From Trujillonella endophytica (GTDB taxonomy: Bacteria; Actinomycetota; Actinomycetes; Mycobacteriales; Geodermatophilaceae), in assembly GCF_900110555.1 (NCBI RefSeq), contig NZ_FOEE01000007.1, forward strand, positions 186,001 through 250,000: a stretch of DNA of 64,000 nucleotides. Direction: 5' to 3'. A program made the translations under genes and the position numbers. Below are positions 26,411-35,608 of this stretch, one piece after another (within the stretch, counting starts at the first letter, position 1; each line of letters begins with the position of its first letter). Below the pieces are notes generated by a model. That model saw only the letters and a list, made by a program, of their open reading frames with translations, searched no databases and was not told the DNA's origin.

Positions 26411-29400
26411 GTGAGCTCCTCCGGCCCGTTCCGCGCGCTGCCCCCGCAGGTCGACCTGCCCGCCCTCGAGCACGACGTGCTGCGCCGCTGGGAGGACGCC
26501 GAGGTGTTCGCCCGCACGCTGCAGGCGTCGGCGGGCCGGCCGCAGTGGAACTTCTACGAGGGCCCGCCCACGGCCAACGGCCGGCCGGGCACGCACCACA
26601 TCGAGGCCCGCGCGTTCAAGGACGTCTTCCCCCGCTTCAAGACCATGCAGGGCTGGCACGTCCCCCGCCGGGCCGGCTGGGACTGCCACGGCCTGCCCGT
26701 GGAGATCGCCGTCGAGCAGGAGCTGGGCTTCGCCGGGAAGCCCGACATCGAGCGCTACGGCATCGCCGAGTTCAACGCGCGGTGCCGCGAGTCGGTGCTG
26801 CGGCACGTCGACTCGTTCTCCGAGCTCACCCGCCGGATGGGCTACTGGGTCGACATGTCCACCGCCTACTGGACGATGGACCCGCACTACGTCGAGAGCG
26901 TCTGGTGGTCGCTCAAGCAGGTGTTCGAGAAGGGCCTGCTCGTCGAGGACCACCGGGTGGCCCCGTACTGCCCGCGCTGCGGCACCGGCCTGTCCGACCA
27001 CGAGGTCGCCCAGGGGTACGAGTCGATCACCGATCCCTCGGTGTACGTGAGCCTGCCGGTCACCAGCGGCGAGTGGGCCGGCAAAGCCGACCTGCTCGTC
27101 TGGACGACGACGCCGTGGACGCTGCCGTCCAACACCGCGGTCGCCGTCCACCCCGAGGTCACCTACGTCGTCGTCCGCACGACGCACCAGGGCAGCGAGC
27201 GCACCGTCGTCCTCGCCGAGCCGCTGGTCGACGCCGTCCTCGGCGCCGACACCCCCCGCGAGGTCCTGGCCCGCACGACCGGCCGCGACTGGGAGCGGGT
27301 GCACTACCAGCGGCCGTTCGAGCTGGTCGCGTTCCCCGAGGCTCCCGACGGCGGCCCGGTCGACGCGCACTTCGTCGTCCTCGCCGACTACGTCACCACC
27401 GACGACGGCACCGGCCTGGTGCACCAGTCCCCCGCCTTCGGCGCGGACGACCTCGCCGTCTGCCGCGGCTACGGCCTGCCCGTGGTGAACCCGATCGACT
27501 CCACCGGGCACTTCCTCGCCGACGTCGGGCTCGTCGGCGGGCACTTCTTCAAGGCCGCCGACGACCTGCTCGTGGTCGACCTGCAGCAGCGCGGGGTGCT
27601 GTGGCGCGAGCAGCGCTACGAGCACAGCTATCCGCACTGCTGGCGCTGCCACACGCCGCTCATGTACTACGCGCAGCCGTCCTGGTACATCCGGACCAGC
27701 GCGGTCAAGGACCAGCTGCTGGCCGAGAACGAGAAGACCCGCTGGTACCCCGAGACGATCCAGTGGGGGCGCTACGGCGACTGGCTGCACAACAACGTCG
27801 ACTGGGCGCTGTCGCGCGACCGGTACTGGGGCACGCCGCTGCCGATCTGGCGCAACGACGCGGACCCGACGCGCGTGGTGGCCGTCGGATCACTCGCCGA
27901 GCTCTCCGAGCTCTGCGGCCGGGACGTGTCGGACATCGACCCGCACCGGCCGTTCATCGACGACGTCACCTTCACCCTGCCCGGCGAGGAGGGCACCTTC
28001 CGCCGGGTGCCCCAGGTGATCGACGCCTGGTACGACTCCGGTTCCATGCCCTTCGCCCAGTGGGGCGCGCCGCACCGCAACAACGAGCAGTTCGAGGCCG
28101 CCTACCCGGCGCAGTTCATCTGCGAGGCGATCGACCAGACCCGCGGCTGGTTCTACTCGCTGATGGCCGTCGGCACGCTGGTGTTCGGCGAGAACTCCTA
28201 CGAGAACGTGCTCTGCCTGGGCCACATCCTCGCCGAGGACGGCCGCAAGATGAGCAAGCACCTGGGCAACATCCTCGAGCCGATCCCGCTCATGGACCGG
28301 CACGGCGCCGACGCCGTCCGCTGGTTCATGCTGGCCGGCGGCTCGCCGTGGTCGGCCCGCCGGGTGGGCCACGAGACGCTGTCCGAGGTCGTCCGCAAGG
28401 TGTTGCTCACCTACTGGAACACCGCCAGCTTCTTCACCCTCTACGCGGAGACCAACGGCTGGGACCCGGCCGCGAGCCCGGCTCCCCCCCGGGCGCAGTG
28501 CCCGCTGCTGGACCGCTGGGCGCTGGCCACCCTCGCCCAGGTCACCGAAGAGGTCACCGCCGCGCTCGAGGACTTCGACACCCAGGGCGCCGGCCGGCTG
28601 CTCGCGCAGTTCGTCGACGACCTGTCCAACTGGTACGTGCGCCGCTCCCGCCGCCGCTTCTGGGACGGCGACCCGGCCGCGCTGGGCACCCTCCACGAGG
28701 TGCTGGACGGGCTGACCCGGCTGATGGCGCCGTTCACCCCGTTCCTGACCGACGAGGTCTGGACACGGGCCGTCGTCCCCGGTCGGGCCGCCGCGGAGGG
28801 GCAGGTCGACTCCGTGCACCTGGCCTCCTGGCCGCAGCCCGACGCCGAGGCCCGCGACCCGCAGCTGGTCGAGCAGGTCGCGCTGGTCCGCCGGCTGGTG
28901 GAGCTCGGCCGCTCGGCCCGCACGTCGTCGAAGGTGCGCACCCGCCAGCCGCTGGCCCGCGCCCTGGTCGCCGCGCCGGGGTGGGCGCAGCTGCCGCGGG
29001 ACCTGGTCGCCGAGGTGGCCGACGAGCTCAACGTGCTCGAGCTCACCGAGCTGTCCGCCGTCGAGGGCGAGCTCGTCGACGTCAGCGTGAAGATCGACTT
29101 CCGCGCGGTCGGCCGGAGGCTGGGCAAGCAGGTGCAGGCGGTGGCGAAGGCCGTGGCCGCGGCCGACGCCCCGGCGCTGGTGACCGCGTACCGGGCCGGC
29201 GGCGCGTCGGTCGTGGTCGACGGGCAGCCGGTGGCGCTGGAGGACGGCGACCTGATCGTCACCGAGACCCCGCGCGAGGGCTGGACCGTGGCCAGCGGCG
29301 GCGGCCTCGCCGTGGCGCTGGACCTCACGCTGACCCCCGAGCTCGAGCGCGCCGGCCTGGTCCGCGAGGCCGTCCGCCTGGTGCAGGAGGCCCGCAAGGC

Positions 29401-29593
29401 CGCGGGGCTCGCGGTCAGCGACCGGATCGAGCTGCGCTGGACGGCGGACGGCGCCCTGGCCCGGGCGCTGACCGAGCACGCCGACAGCGTCGCGGCCGAG
29501 GTGCTCGCGTCGTCGGTGCTCCCGGCGACCGCCGGCGACGGGCCCGGCGTCGAGGGTCCCGACGGGTCGCGCTTCTGGGTGGCCCGCGCCTGA
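26411..29593 (+). CDS. ileS: Isoleucyl-tRNA synthetase, eukaryal-like type
   Basis: A 1060-residue class I synthetase. The HIGH region is degenerate, PPTANGRPGTHHIEARAFKD, and the KMSKS loop is EDGRKMSKHLGN. The CP1 editing domain is seen around VWTTTPWTLPSNTAVAVHP, and the C-terminus lacks the bacterial zinc finger. The degenerate HIGH and the C-terminal layout fit the eukaryal-like IleRS (type 2), which is often less sensitive to mupirocin; that property is inferred. GTG 26411 is chosen. The 101-nt gap to the divergent antiporter is too short for a T-box leader. Confidence 0.96.
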   Translation: MSSSGPFRALPPQVDLPALEHDVLRRWEDAEVFARTLQASAGRPQWNFYEGPPTANGRPGTHHIEARAFKDVFPRFKTMQGWHVPRRAGWDCHGLPVEIAVEQELGFAGKPDIERYGIAEFNARCRESVLRHVDSFSELTRRMGYWVDMSTAYWTMDPHYVESVWWSLKQVFEKGLLVEDHRVAPYCPRCGTGLSDHEVAQGYESITDPSVYVSLPVTSGEWAGKADLLVWTTTPWTLPSNTAVAVHPEVTYVVVRTTHQGSERTVVLAEPLVDAVLGADTPREVLARTTGRDWERVHYQRPFELVAFPEAPDGGPVDAHFVVLADYVTTDDGTGLVHQSPAFGADDLAVCRGYGLPVVNPIDSTGHFLADVGLVGGHFFKAADDLLVVDLQQRGVLWREQRYEHSYPHCWRCHTPLMYYAQPSWYIRTSAVKDQLLAENEKTRWYPETIQWGRYGDWLHNNVDWALSRDRYWGTPLPIWRNDADPTRVVAVGSLAELSELCGRDVSDIDPHRPFIDDVTFTLPGEEGTFRRVPQVIDAWYDSGSMPFAQWGAPHRNNEQFEAAYPAQFICEAIDQTRGWFYSLMAVGTLVFGENSYENVLCLGHILAEDGRKMSKHLGNILEPIPLMDRHGADAVRWFMLAGGSPWSARRVGHETLSEVVRKVLLTYWNTASFFTLYAETNGWDPAASPAPPRAQCPLLDRWALATLAQVTEEVTAALEDFDTQGAGRLLAQFVDDLSNWYVRRSRRRFWDGDPAALGTLHEVLDGLTRLMAPFTPFLTDEVWTRAVVPGRAAAEGQVDSVHLASWPQPDAEARDPQLVEQVALVRRLVELGRSARTSSKVRTRQPLARALVAAPGWAQLPRDLVAEVADELNVLELTELSAVEGELVDVSVKIDFRAVGRRLGKQVQAVAKAVAAADAPALVTAYRAGGASVVVDGQPVALEDGDLIVTETPREGWTVASGGGLAVALDLTLTPELERAGLVREAVRLVQEARKAAGLAVSDRIELRWTADGALARALTEHADSVAAEVLASSVLPATAGDGPGVEGPDGSRFWVARA

Positions 29594-29605
29594 GGGGTCG
29601 GGCGA

Positions 29606-30316
29606 CTACCGGCGGGCCGCCTTGCGGGCGCGGGCCAGGTCGGCGAGGTGCCGGTCGGGCGAGCAGACCGCGCAGGGGCTGAAGCCGTCACCGCGGGCCT
29701 CGGCCACCGGCAGCGGGATGGTGGCGCGGCCGCGGAGCCAGGAGCAGTCGGCCAGGTGGTAGCGCGGGTGCTCGTCGACCACGAGCACCTGGTCGCGCAG
29801 GTCCACCACCAGGAGGAGATCGGTCACCTCGACGTCCTCCTCGGGCGGGTCGTCGCCGTCGTCGGGTCCGGTGGTGGCGGGCGGCGTTACCGCGCCGGCC
29901 GGCTCGGCGTCCGTCGCGGCCGTGGCTGCCGGCTCTGCCGGCGGGGTCACCGCCTCCCCGGCCGGGCGTGCGGTCGCGTCGGCGTCGGAGACGTCGGCCG
30001 GACCCGAGTGCCGGCCCGCGCGCTCCGCGGTCACCGCGAGCGGACCGTCGGCCGCCCGGTCGGTCGACCGTGCCGGGCTGCGGTCCGACGACCGGGTCGG
30101 GGCGCGGTCGGCACCGATGGAGCCGGCCCCGCGGGTCGCCGTCCCGCCGTCCGCGACGGCGCGTGATCCCGGGCGCAGCCGCACCGCGATCAACAGCACG
30201 GCGGCCGCCGCGCAGCACGCGACGCAACTCCAGTAGTAGCCCGTCGTCCCGGTCGCCAGCCCGCCCACGAACAGGCCCAGCCCGGCGAGCACCAACAGTC
30301 CGGCCGCCAAGATCAC
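29606..30316 (-). CDS. Two-helix membrane protein with C-terminal Cys-containing domain
   Basis: 236 residues. Two N-terminal transmembrane helices (ILAAGLLVLAGLGLFVGGL and WSCVACCAAAAVLLIAVRL) are followed by about 100 residues of disordered Ala/Pro/Asp-rich linker. A small conserved C-terminal domain, VVDEHPRYHLADCSWLRGR and FSPCAVCSPDRHLADL, has His and three Cys that could bind a metal. I do not recognise a named family. It is convergent with ileS and lies downstream of the divIVA terminator on the same strand. GTG 30316 is the only start giving the full first helix. Possible role in envelope redox or division by location only. Confidence 0.75.
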   Translation of the reverse strand: MILAAGLLVLAGLGLFVGGLATGTTGYYWSCVACCAAAAVLLIAVRLRPGSRAVADGGTATRGAGSIGADRAPTRSSDRSPARSTDRAADGPLAVTAERAGRHSGPADVSDADATARPAGEAVTPPAEPAATAATDAEPAGAVTPPATTGPDDGDDPPEEDVEVTDLLLVVDLRDQVLVVDEHPRYHLADCSWLRGRATIPLPVAEARGDGFSPCAVCSPDRHLADLARARKAARR

Positions 30317-30378
30317 GGCCCGACTGTAGCCGCGGACGGACGCCGATCGCCCCTCGACGCACACCCCCCGGCAGACGC

Positions 30379-30417
30379 AGGAGGGCCCCCGGACCATGTC
30401 GGTCCGGGGGCCCTCCT
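30379..30417 (-). terminator. Strong GC-rich hairpin terminator after divIVA
   Basis: A perfect 17-bp stem (30379-30395 with 30401-30417) with a 5-nt loop ATGTC lies 18 nt after the divIVA stop. It begins AGGAGGGCCCCCGG and has no following U-tract, typical of high-GC actinobacterial terminators. It marks the end of the long division-gene transcription unit. Confidence 0.9.
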
Positions 30418-30434
30418 GGAGGCCGTGCTGCCGC

Positions 30435-31163
30435 TTACGCGGAGGCGTGCTGGTTCTGCCGGCCGGCGGGGGCGGGCTCGGCCGAGCCGCGACCGTCCAG
30501 GTCACGCAGGTGGGACTCGAGGTAGGACCGCAGGCGGGTGCGGTACTCACGCTCGTAGGTCCGCAGTTCCTCGATCTTGCGCTCGAGGCTGCTCCGCTTC
30601 TGCTCGAGGCCGCTGACGACCTCCGTGTGCCGGCGCTCCGCGTCCTGCTCGAGGGCGGCGGCCTTGGCGCGGGCCTCGCGCTCCATGGTGTCCACCCGCG
30701 TGCGGGCGTCGCTGATCATGGTGTCGGCCCGCATCTTGGCCTCGCTGACCATCTGCTCGCTCTTGGCGCGGGCGTCGGTGAGCATGCGGTCGCTGGAGGT
30801 CTTGGCGCCGGACACCATCTCGTCGGCCTGGGCCTTGGCCTCGTTGACGTACCGGTCGGCCGTCTCGGTGGCCAGGGCCAGCATCCGGGAGGCGCGGGCG
30901 CTGTCGTCCTCGCGCGGCGCGGCGGCCGGCGGCGGGGGCGCCTGCACGGGGGCGGGTGCCGGCGCGGGGGCGGCCTTCTCCACGGCGACGGCGGGCGTGC
31001 GGCCGGTGTTCGCGCGGAGCTCGTTGTTCTCCTCGATGAGCCGCGCGAGCTCCGCCTCGACCACGTCGAGGAAGGCGTCCACCTCGTCCTCGTCGTAGCC
31101 GCGCTTGCCGATCGGTGGCTTCTTGAAGACGACGTTGTGGACGTCGGCAGGCGTGAGTGGCAA
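30435..31163 (-). CDS. divIVA: Polar growth protein DivIVA (Wag31)
   Basis: A 242-residue coiled-coil protein. The N-terminal membrane-curvature domain [33 protein letters not shown] is diagnostic. A proline/alanine linker ([16 protein letters not shown]) and a long coiled coil (about 100-225) follow. In actinobacteria it marks the poles and recruits the elongation machinery. Translation starts at TTG 31163 with GAGGTGAG upstream; no ATG or GTG could give the conserved N-terminus. It is last in the ftsZ-pgeF-yggS-sepF-yggT-divIVA run. Confidence 0.96.
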   Translation of the reverse strand: MPLTPADVHNVVFKKPPIGKRGYDEDEVDAFLDVVEAELARLIEENNELRANTGRTPAVAVEKAAPAPAPAPVQAPPPPAAAPREDDSARASRMLALATETADRYVNEAKAQADEMVSGAKTSSDRMLTDARAKSEQMVSEAKMRADTMISDARTRVDTMEREARAKAAALEQDAERRHTEVVSGLEQKRSSLERKIEELRTYEREYRTRLRSYLESHLRDLDGRGSAEPAPAGRQNQHASA

Positions 31164-31274
31164 CTAGCTCACCTCGGGTCGGACAGCGGGATCAGGGACG
31201 TTCTGGACGAGCGGCGGCGAGTGCCACCCGACGCGCGGTGACGCCACGGACTGTGCAGATCACATCCACGTGAC

Positions 31275-31565
31275 CTACACGGCTTGCCGGAGCGTGATGT
31301 CGCGCAGGATGAACACGGCGATCAGGAGCACCATAAACCCGAGGTCCAGCCGGATGGCGCCCAGGTTCAGCGGTGGGATGACCTTCCGGACCGCCTTCAG
31401 CGGCGGGTCCGTGGCGGCGTAGACGACCTCGAGGCCCGCCGCGACCAGGCCCGAGGGGCGCCAGCTGCGGGCCAGCACCATCACCCAGTCGACCACGAAG
31501 CGCGCGAAGAGCAGCACGAGGAAGACGAGCAGGACCGATGACACGATCGTCCAGAAGAGAGCCAC
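31275..31565 (-). CDS. yggT: YggT-family membrane protein
   Basis: A 96-residue protein with two hydrophobic helices (IVSSVLLVFLVLLFARFVVDW and LGFMVLLIAVFILRDITL) flanking the conserved loop YAATDPPLKAVRKVIPPLNLGAIRLD, the YggT/YlmG signature. Between sepF and divIVA it fits the ylmEFGH-type division neighbourhood; family members affect nucleoid or division organisation. The exact function is unclear. Confidence 0.94.
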   Translation of the reverse strand: MALFWTIVSSVLLVFLVLLFARFVVDWVMVLARSWRPSGLVAAGLEVVYAATDPPLKAVRKVIPPLNLGAIRLDLGFMVLLIAVFILRDITLRQAV

Positions 31566-31631
31566 GGTCCTCGATCGTCCAGGGGCACCGGTGTGCCGCG
31601 TCCACCGCCGGTCACGGGCGACCGGCGGCGC

Positions 31632-32327
31632 CTAGGACTGGTTGAAGAAGCCGCCCTCGCGGATCTTCGCCTTGTCCTCGGCGGTCACGTCGACGTCCCG
31701 CGGACTGAGCAGGAAGACCTTCGCCGTGACGCGCTCGATACTACCGCGCAGCCCGAACGACAGACCCGCAGCGAAGTCGACGAGCCGCTTCGCGTCGGCG
31801 TCGTCCATCTCCGTCAGGTTCATGATCACGGGCATGCCGTCGCGGAAGCTCTCGCCGATCTGACGGGCCTCGTTGTACGTGCGGGGGTGCAGCGTGGTGA
31901 TCCGGTAGGGCTGCGGCGCGGGAGCCGGCTGGGGGGTCACCACGACCGCGGGCTCGCGGACCTGCGCGGCGGCACCGCCGGAACCGCCGGCCGAGGCACC
32001 CGAGGGCGAGGACAGCCGGGTCGCCGGCGTGATGCCCGGCGCGGGGGCGAGACCGAGGTTGCGGGTGGACCCGCTGCGGCGCAGCGCCACCGGCTCGGGG
32101 GTCACCTGCGGCTCGGGAGCCGGCAGCTCTTCCTCGTAGTAGTCGTAGCGCGGGTCGTCGGCGCCCACGAGATGGGCGTCGTCGTAGCCGTCCTCCGGAA
32201 AGCGCCCGTACCGGCGATCGTCGTAGCGGTCGTCGGACTGACGGGCGTCGTACCGGCCGTAGGCGCGGGCGTCGTCGTCCTCGACGAGCCCGAGGTAGAT
32301 GCCCATCTTCCGCATGGCTCCGGCCAT
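31632..32327 (-). CDS. sepF: Cell division protein SepF
   Basis: 231 residues. The N-terminal amphipathic membrane anchor ([20 protein letters not shown]) is followed by a disordered Asp/Tyr-rich linker and the C-terminal SepF/DUF552 domain (about 145-225) with [42 protein letters not shown]. SepF tethers FtsZ to the membrane and stands in for FtsA, which actinobacteria lack. ATG 32327 has GGGAGG 5 nt upstream. It follows yggS by 13 nt. Confidence 0.96.
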   Translation of the reverse strand: MAGAMRKMGIYLGLVEDDDARAYGRYDARQSDDRYDDRRYGRFPEDGYDDAHLVGADDPRYDYYEEELPAPEPQVTPEPVALRRSGSTRNLGLAPAPGITPATRLSSPSGASAGGSGGAAAQVREPAVVVTPQPAPAPQPYRITTLHPRTYNEARQIGESFRDGMPVIMNLTEMDDADAKRLVDFAAGLSFGLRGSIERVTAKVFLLSPRDVDVTAEDKAKIREGGFFNQS

Positions 32328-32340
32328 CGGACCTCCCCCT

Positions 32341-33099
32341 CTACTCGGACCCTCGGGGTCCGCGTGACTGGTGTGACTCGCGTGGCTGGTGAGTCGCATC
32401 TGACGGGGAGGCTAGGGGTCGATCGCCGAAGATCGCGGTACCGACACGCACGAGCGTGCTGCCGGCTTGCACCGCGGCCTCGAGGTCACCGCTCATGCCC
32501 GCCGACAGACCCGCCGCCTCCGGGTGGGCGGCCCGCAGCCGCCGGGAGAGCTCCGCCAGCCGTCCGAACGCCGCGGCCGGGTCCTCGCCGCGGGGGGCCA
32601 CCGCCATCAGCCCCAGCAGGCGCACGCCGGGCTGGGCGGCCACGGCGTCGGCGAGCGCGGGGACCTCGTCCGGCCGGGCACCGCCGCGGGCGGCGAGCTC
32701 ACCCTCCGGGCCGCCGAGGTCGACCTGCAGGTACACCTCGACCGGCCGGCCGCTCTCCTCCCCCAACCGGCCCAGGACGCCGACGAGCGACGCCCGGTCC
32801 ACCGAGTGCACGACCGCGCCCAGCCGGGCGACGGCGGCGGCCTTGTTGCGCTGCAACTGGCCCACGAAGTGCCAGCGGAGGTCGACGCCGGCCAGCTCCG
32901 CGGCCTTGGTCGCCAGCTCCTGCGCCCGGTTCTCGCCGAAGTCGTGCTGCCCGAGCGCGGCCAGGGCGCGGACGTCCGCGGCCGGCCACGTCTTGCTGAC
33001 GGCGAGCAGGCCCACCGACGCGGGGTCCCGGCCGGCGGCCCGGGCGGCGGCGTCGATCCTGGCGCGGACCGCCCGCAGGTTCTCGGCGAGCGCGGTCAC
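32341..33099 (-). CDS. yggS: YggS/PLPBP pyridoxal-phosphate homeostasis protein
   Basis: A 252-residue single-domain TIM-barrel PLP protein. The PLP Lys is in [44 protein letters not shown] and the phosphate-binding [27 protein letters not shown] complete the family pattern. It buffers PLP and amino-acid/keto-acid balance and has no known catalytic turnover. GTG 33099 lies 7 nt after the pgeF stop. The C-terminal 20 residues ([16 protein letters not shown]) are an extra tail. Confidence 0.95.
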   Translation of the reverse strand: MTALAENLRAVRARIDAAARAAGRDPASVGLLAVSKTWPAADVRALAALGQHDFGENRAQELATKAAELAGVDLRWHFVGQLQRNKAAAVARLGAVVHSVDRASLVGVLGRLGEESGRPVEVYLQVDLGGPEGELAARGGARPDEVPALADAVAAQPGVRLLGLMAVAPRGEDPAAAFGRLAELSRRLRAAHPEAAGLSAGMSGDLEAAVQAGSTLVRVGTAIFGDRPLASPSDATHQPRESHQSRGPRGSE

Positions 33100-33106
33100 G
33101 GGGGTG

Positions 33107-33838
33107 CTACCCGAGCCAGACGACGCCGGCCTGGCGTCCGGTGACCCCGTCGCGGCGGTGGGAGAACAGGGTGCGGTCCTCGACCGTGCACCGCGGGTCG
33201 TGCACGACCTCGGGGATGCCGGCCCGGCGCAGCACCTCGTCGACCCCGGCGCGCAGGTCGAGCCCGGTCGTGCCCGTCCGGGTGCGGACGGCGGCGGCGG
33301 GCGCCACCCGGGCGACGTCGGCCTGCATCTGCTCGGGCACCTCGTAGCAGGCCCCGCACACGGCCGGGCCGAGCAGCGCCGTGACGTTGCGCGCGCGGGC
33401 GCCCAGGCTCGCCATCGCCGACAGCGCCGCGGGGACGACGCCCTGGCGCAGCCCCTCGCGCCCAGCGTGGACGGCGGCGACGATGCCGCGGTCGGCGTCG
33501 GCGAGCAGCAGCGGCACGCAGTCGGCCACCAGCACGCAGAGCACGAGGCCGGGGGTCGCCGTGACGACGGCGTCCGTCGCGGGCAGCGGCCCCGGCACCG
33601 GGCCGTCGACCACGGTGACGCCGGTGCCGTGCACCTGGTCCATCCACACCAGCCGGTCGGCGGCGACGCCGAGTTCGCGAGCGAGCCGGTCGCGGTTGGC
33701 CGCGACGTCGTCCGGCGCGTCACCGACGTGCGCGCCGAGGTTGAACGAGTCGTAGGGCGACGCGGACCGGCCGCCCCGCCGATCGGAGACGACCCTGCGG
33801 GGTCGTACCGACGACGGAGCGGCCGGAACGGAGGTCAT
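33107..33838 (-). CDS. pgeF: PgeF/YfiH laccase-domain protein
   Basis: A 243-residue CNF1/YfiH-fold enzyme. MDQVHGTGVTVVD (first metal His), VADCVPLLLAD (Cys) and AAVHAGREGLRQGV (second His) form the Zn site. Family members act as purine nucleoside phosphorylase/deaminase, and the E. coli member corrects misincorporated residues in peptidoglycan precursors, which suits its place next to ftsZ. The assignment to one activity is not possible from sequence. It begins 24 nt downstream of the ftsZ stop. Confidence 0.93.
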   Translation of the reverse strand: MTSVPAAPSSVRPRRVVSDRRGGRSASPYDSFNLGAHVGDAPDDVAANRDRLARELGVAADRLVWMDQVHGTGVTVVDGPVPGPLPATDAVVTATPGLVLCVLVADCVPLLLADADRGIVAAVHAGREGLRQGVVPAALSAMASLGARARNVTALLGPAVCGACYEVPEQMQADVARVAPAAAVRTRTGTTGLDLRAGVDEVLRRAGIPEVVHDPRCTVEDRTLFSHRRDGVTGRQAGVVWLG

Positions 33839-33861
33839 GGGCCCGACGCTACCGGGACCCC

Positions 33862-35139
33862 TTACTGGCGCAGGAACTCCGGGATGTCGAGCTCCTCCTC
33901 GAAGTCCTCGCTCGACAGCGGCCGCCGTCCGGCGGCGTTCCCGGCCGGCGAGCCGGAGATCGGCGGCAGGGGCGGAACGGTGATCCCGCCCGCGACCGGC
34001 GTGCCCGGCCGGGCCGGAGCGGGCGCCGGGGCGACCGGCGGAACCTGCCCGACCAGCCGCTCCCCCGTGGCCGCCGGAGCGACCGGACGGACCGCCTGGG
34101 GGGCCGGAGCGGGCCGCGGCGTGACCGCCGGCGGGGCCGCGGGGGCACCGGTGGCGACCGTTGTCGCGGCGCTGTCCTTGCGGACGCTGGGCCGGCCGCT
34201 GTCGAAGCCGGCCGCGATCACGGTGACCCGCACCTCGTCACCGAGCGCGTCGTCGATGACCGCGCCGAAGATGATGTTGGCGTCTGCGTGCGCCGCGTCG
34301 GAGACGAGCGAGGCCGCCTCGTTGATCTCGAACAGGCCCAGGTCCGACCCGCCGGAGATCGACAGGAGCACGCCGTGGGCGCCCTCCATCGAGGCCTCCA
34401 GCAGCGGACTGGCGATCGCCTGCTCGGCGGCCAGCAGGGCCCGGTTGTCCCCGCGGGCGCTGCCGATGCCCATCAGCGCCGAGCCCGCACCGGACATGAC
34501 CGACTTGACGTCGGCGAAGTCCAGGTTGATCAGGCCGGGCGTGGTGATGAGGTCGGTGATGCCCTGCACGCCGGACAGCAGCACCTGGTCGGCGGTGCGG
34601 AAGGCGTCCATCACGCTGACGTTCCGGTCGCCGAGCTGGAGCAGCCGGTCGTTGGGGATGACGATGAGCGTGTCGCACTCGTTGCGCAGCTCCTCGATCC
34701 CCGACTCGGCCTGCACGGCCCGCCGCTTCCCCTCGAAGGAGAACGGCCGGGTGACGACGCCGATGGTGAGCGCGCCGAGCTTCCGGGCGATCGAGGCCAC
34801 GACGGGGGCGCCACCGGTGCCGGTGCCGCCGCCCTCGCCCGCCGTCACGAAGACCATGTCGGCGCCCTTGAGCACCTCTTCGATCTCCTCGCGGTGGTCC
34901 TCGGCGGCCTGCCGGCCGACGTCGGGCTGCGCGCCGGCGCCCAGCCCACGGGTGAGCTCGCGGCCGACGTCCAGCTTGACGTCGGCGTCGCTCATCAGCA
35001 GGGCCTGGGCGTCGGTGTTGATGGCGATGAACTCGACCCCCTTGAGGCCGACCTCGATCATCCGATTGACCGCGTTCACCCCGCCGCCGCCGATGCCGAC
35101 GACCTTGATGACCGCGAGGTAGTTGTGCGGAGGTGTCAT
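33862..35139 (-). CDS. ftsZ: Cell division GTPase FtsZ
   Basis: A 425-residue tubulin homolog that forms the Z ring. It has [16 protein letters not shown], the tubulin signature [13 protein letters not shown], NxDxxD-type T7 loop residues ([12 protein letters not shown]), a proline/alanine linker of about 85 residues and the C-terminal peptide DIPEFLRQ that binds SepF. ATG 35139 has GGGAG 7 nt upstream; an alternative ATG 33 nt upstream adds [11 protein letters not shown], which is not conserved. A 469-nt gap separates it from ftsQ, and its own promoter lies there. Confidence 0.97.
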   Translation of the reverse strand: MTPPHNYLAVIKVVGIGGGGVNAVNRMIEVGLKGVEFIAINTDAQALLMSDADVKLDVGRELTRGLGAGAQPDVGRQAAEDHREEIEEVLKGADMVFVTAGEGGGTGTGGAPVVASIARKLGALTIGVVTRPFSFEGKRRAVQAESGIEELRNECDTLIVIPNDRLLQLGDRNVSVMDAFRTADQVLLSGVQGITDLITTPGLINLDFADVKSVMSGAGSALMGIGSARGDNRALLAAEQAIASPLLEASMEGAHGVLLSISGGSDLGLFEINEAASLVSDAAHADANIIFGAVIDDALGDEVRVTVIAAGFDSGRPSVRKDSAATTVATGAPAAPPAVTPRPAPAPQAVRPVAPAATGERLVGQVPPVAPAPAPARPGTPVAGGITVPPLPPISGSPAGNAAGRRPLSSEDFEEELDIPEFLRQ

Positions 35140-35164
35140 GTTGGGGCTCCCGACCTCGACCCTC

Positions 35165-35195
35165 ATCCTCAAGTAAAGCCTTATAGTTATGTCAA
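35165..35195 (-). promoter_or_regulatory. AT-rich conserved element upstream of ftsZ, probable promoter
   Basis: The only AT-rich patch in this region. On the minus strand it reads TTGACATAACTATAAGG then CTTTACTTGAGG, 25-55 nt before the ftsZ start. TTGACA (35195-35190) is a perfect -35 hexamer; the -10 is less clear, with TTTACT 13 bp and TTGAGG 17 bp away. A very similar AT-rich block precedes ftsZ in many actinobacteria, as I recall. Confidence 0.55.
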
Positions 35196-35501
35196 CTGGG
35201 TCGACGCGGACGAAGTTAGGTGGGTCGCGAGGGGCGCTACAAGCACCGCCCCCGGCCCGGCGTGTCGCATCGGCGCGATCTCATCGATCCCCTACGACCC
35301 GTTGGTCACATCAGCACCACTGATCGTGACGACCCGCGGTTGATCCGTCTCAGGTCCGGCTTGACCTGCCCGACCCGCCGAAGCGCCGGCCCGCGCAGAT
35401 CCTTTTCCGGTCCGGGCGTGTCGGGAGTCGCCTGCGTGTCGCCGTGACCGCCCCTCGGAACGGGTCGGAGGCGCCGCGCGACGGGCTGTGACCGGAACCG
35501 T

Positions 35502-35568
35502 GCAGAAGCGCGGAATTGCGCGGTGCAGAAGCGCGAAGTTGCCCCGGGCAGAAGCGCGGAATTGCCCG
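35502..35568. repeat. 24-bp tandem repeat array C, in ftsQ-ftsZ gap
   Basis: Three copies of CAGAAGCGCG at 35503, 35526 and 35549 (23-bp spacing), each followed by GAATTGC or GAAGTTGC, the same unit as arrays at 23591 and 24700. It sits 41 nt downstream of the ftsQ stop in the 469-nt gap before ftsZ. The rest of the gap (35200-35500) shows no ORF of note beyond the ftsZ promoter region. Confidence 0.88.
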
Positions 35569-35608
35569 GATCGGGGCGGGGCCGGCGGGGCGGTCGGGAC
35601 GGCGCGCG

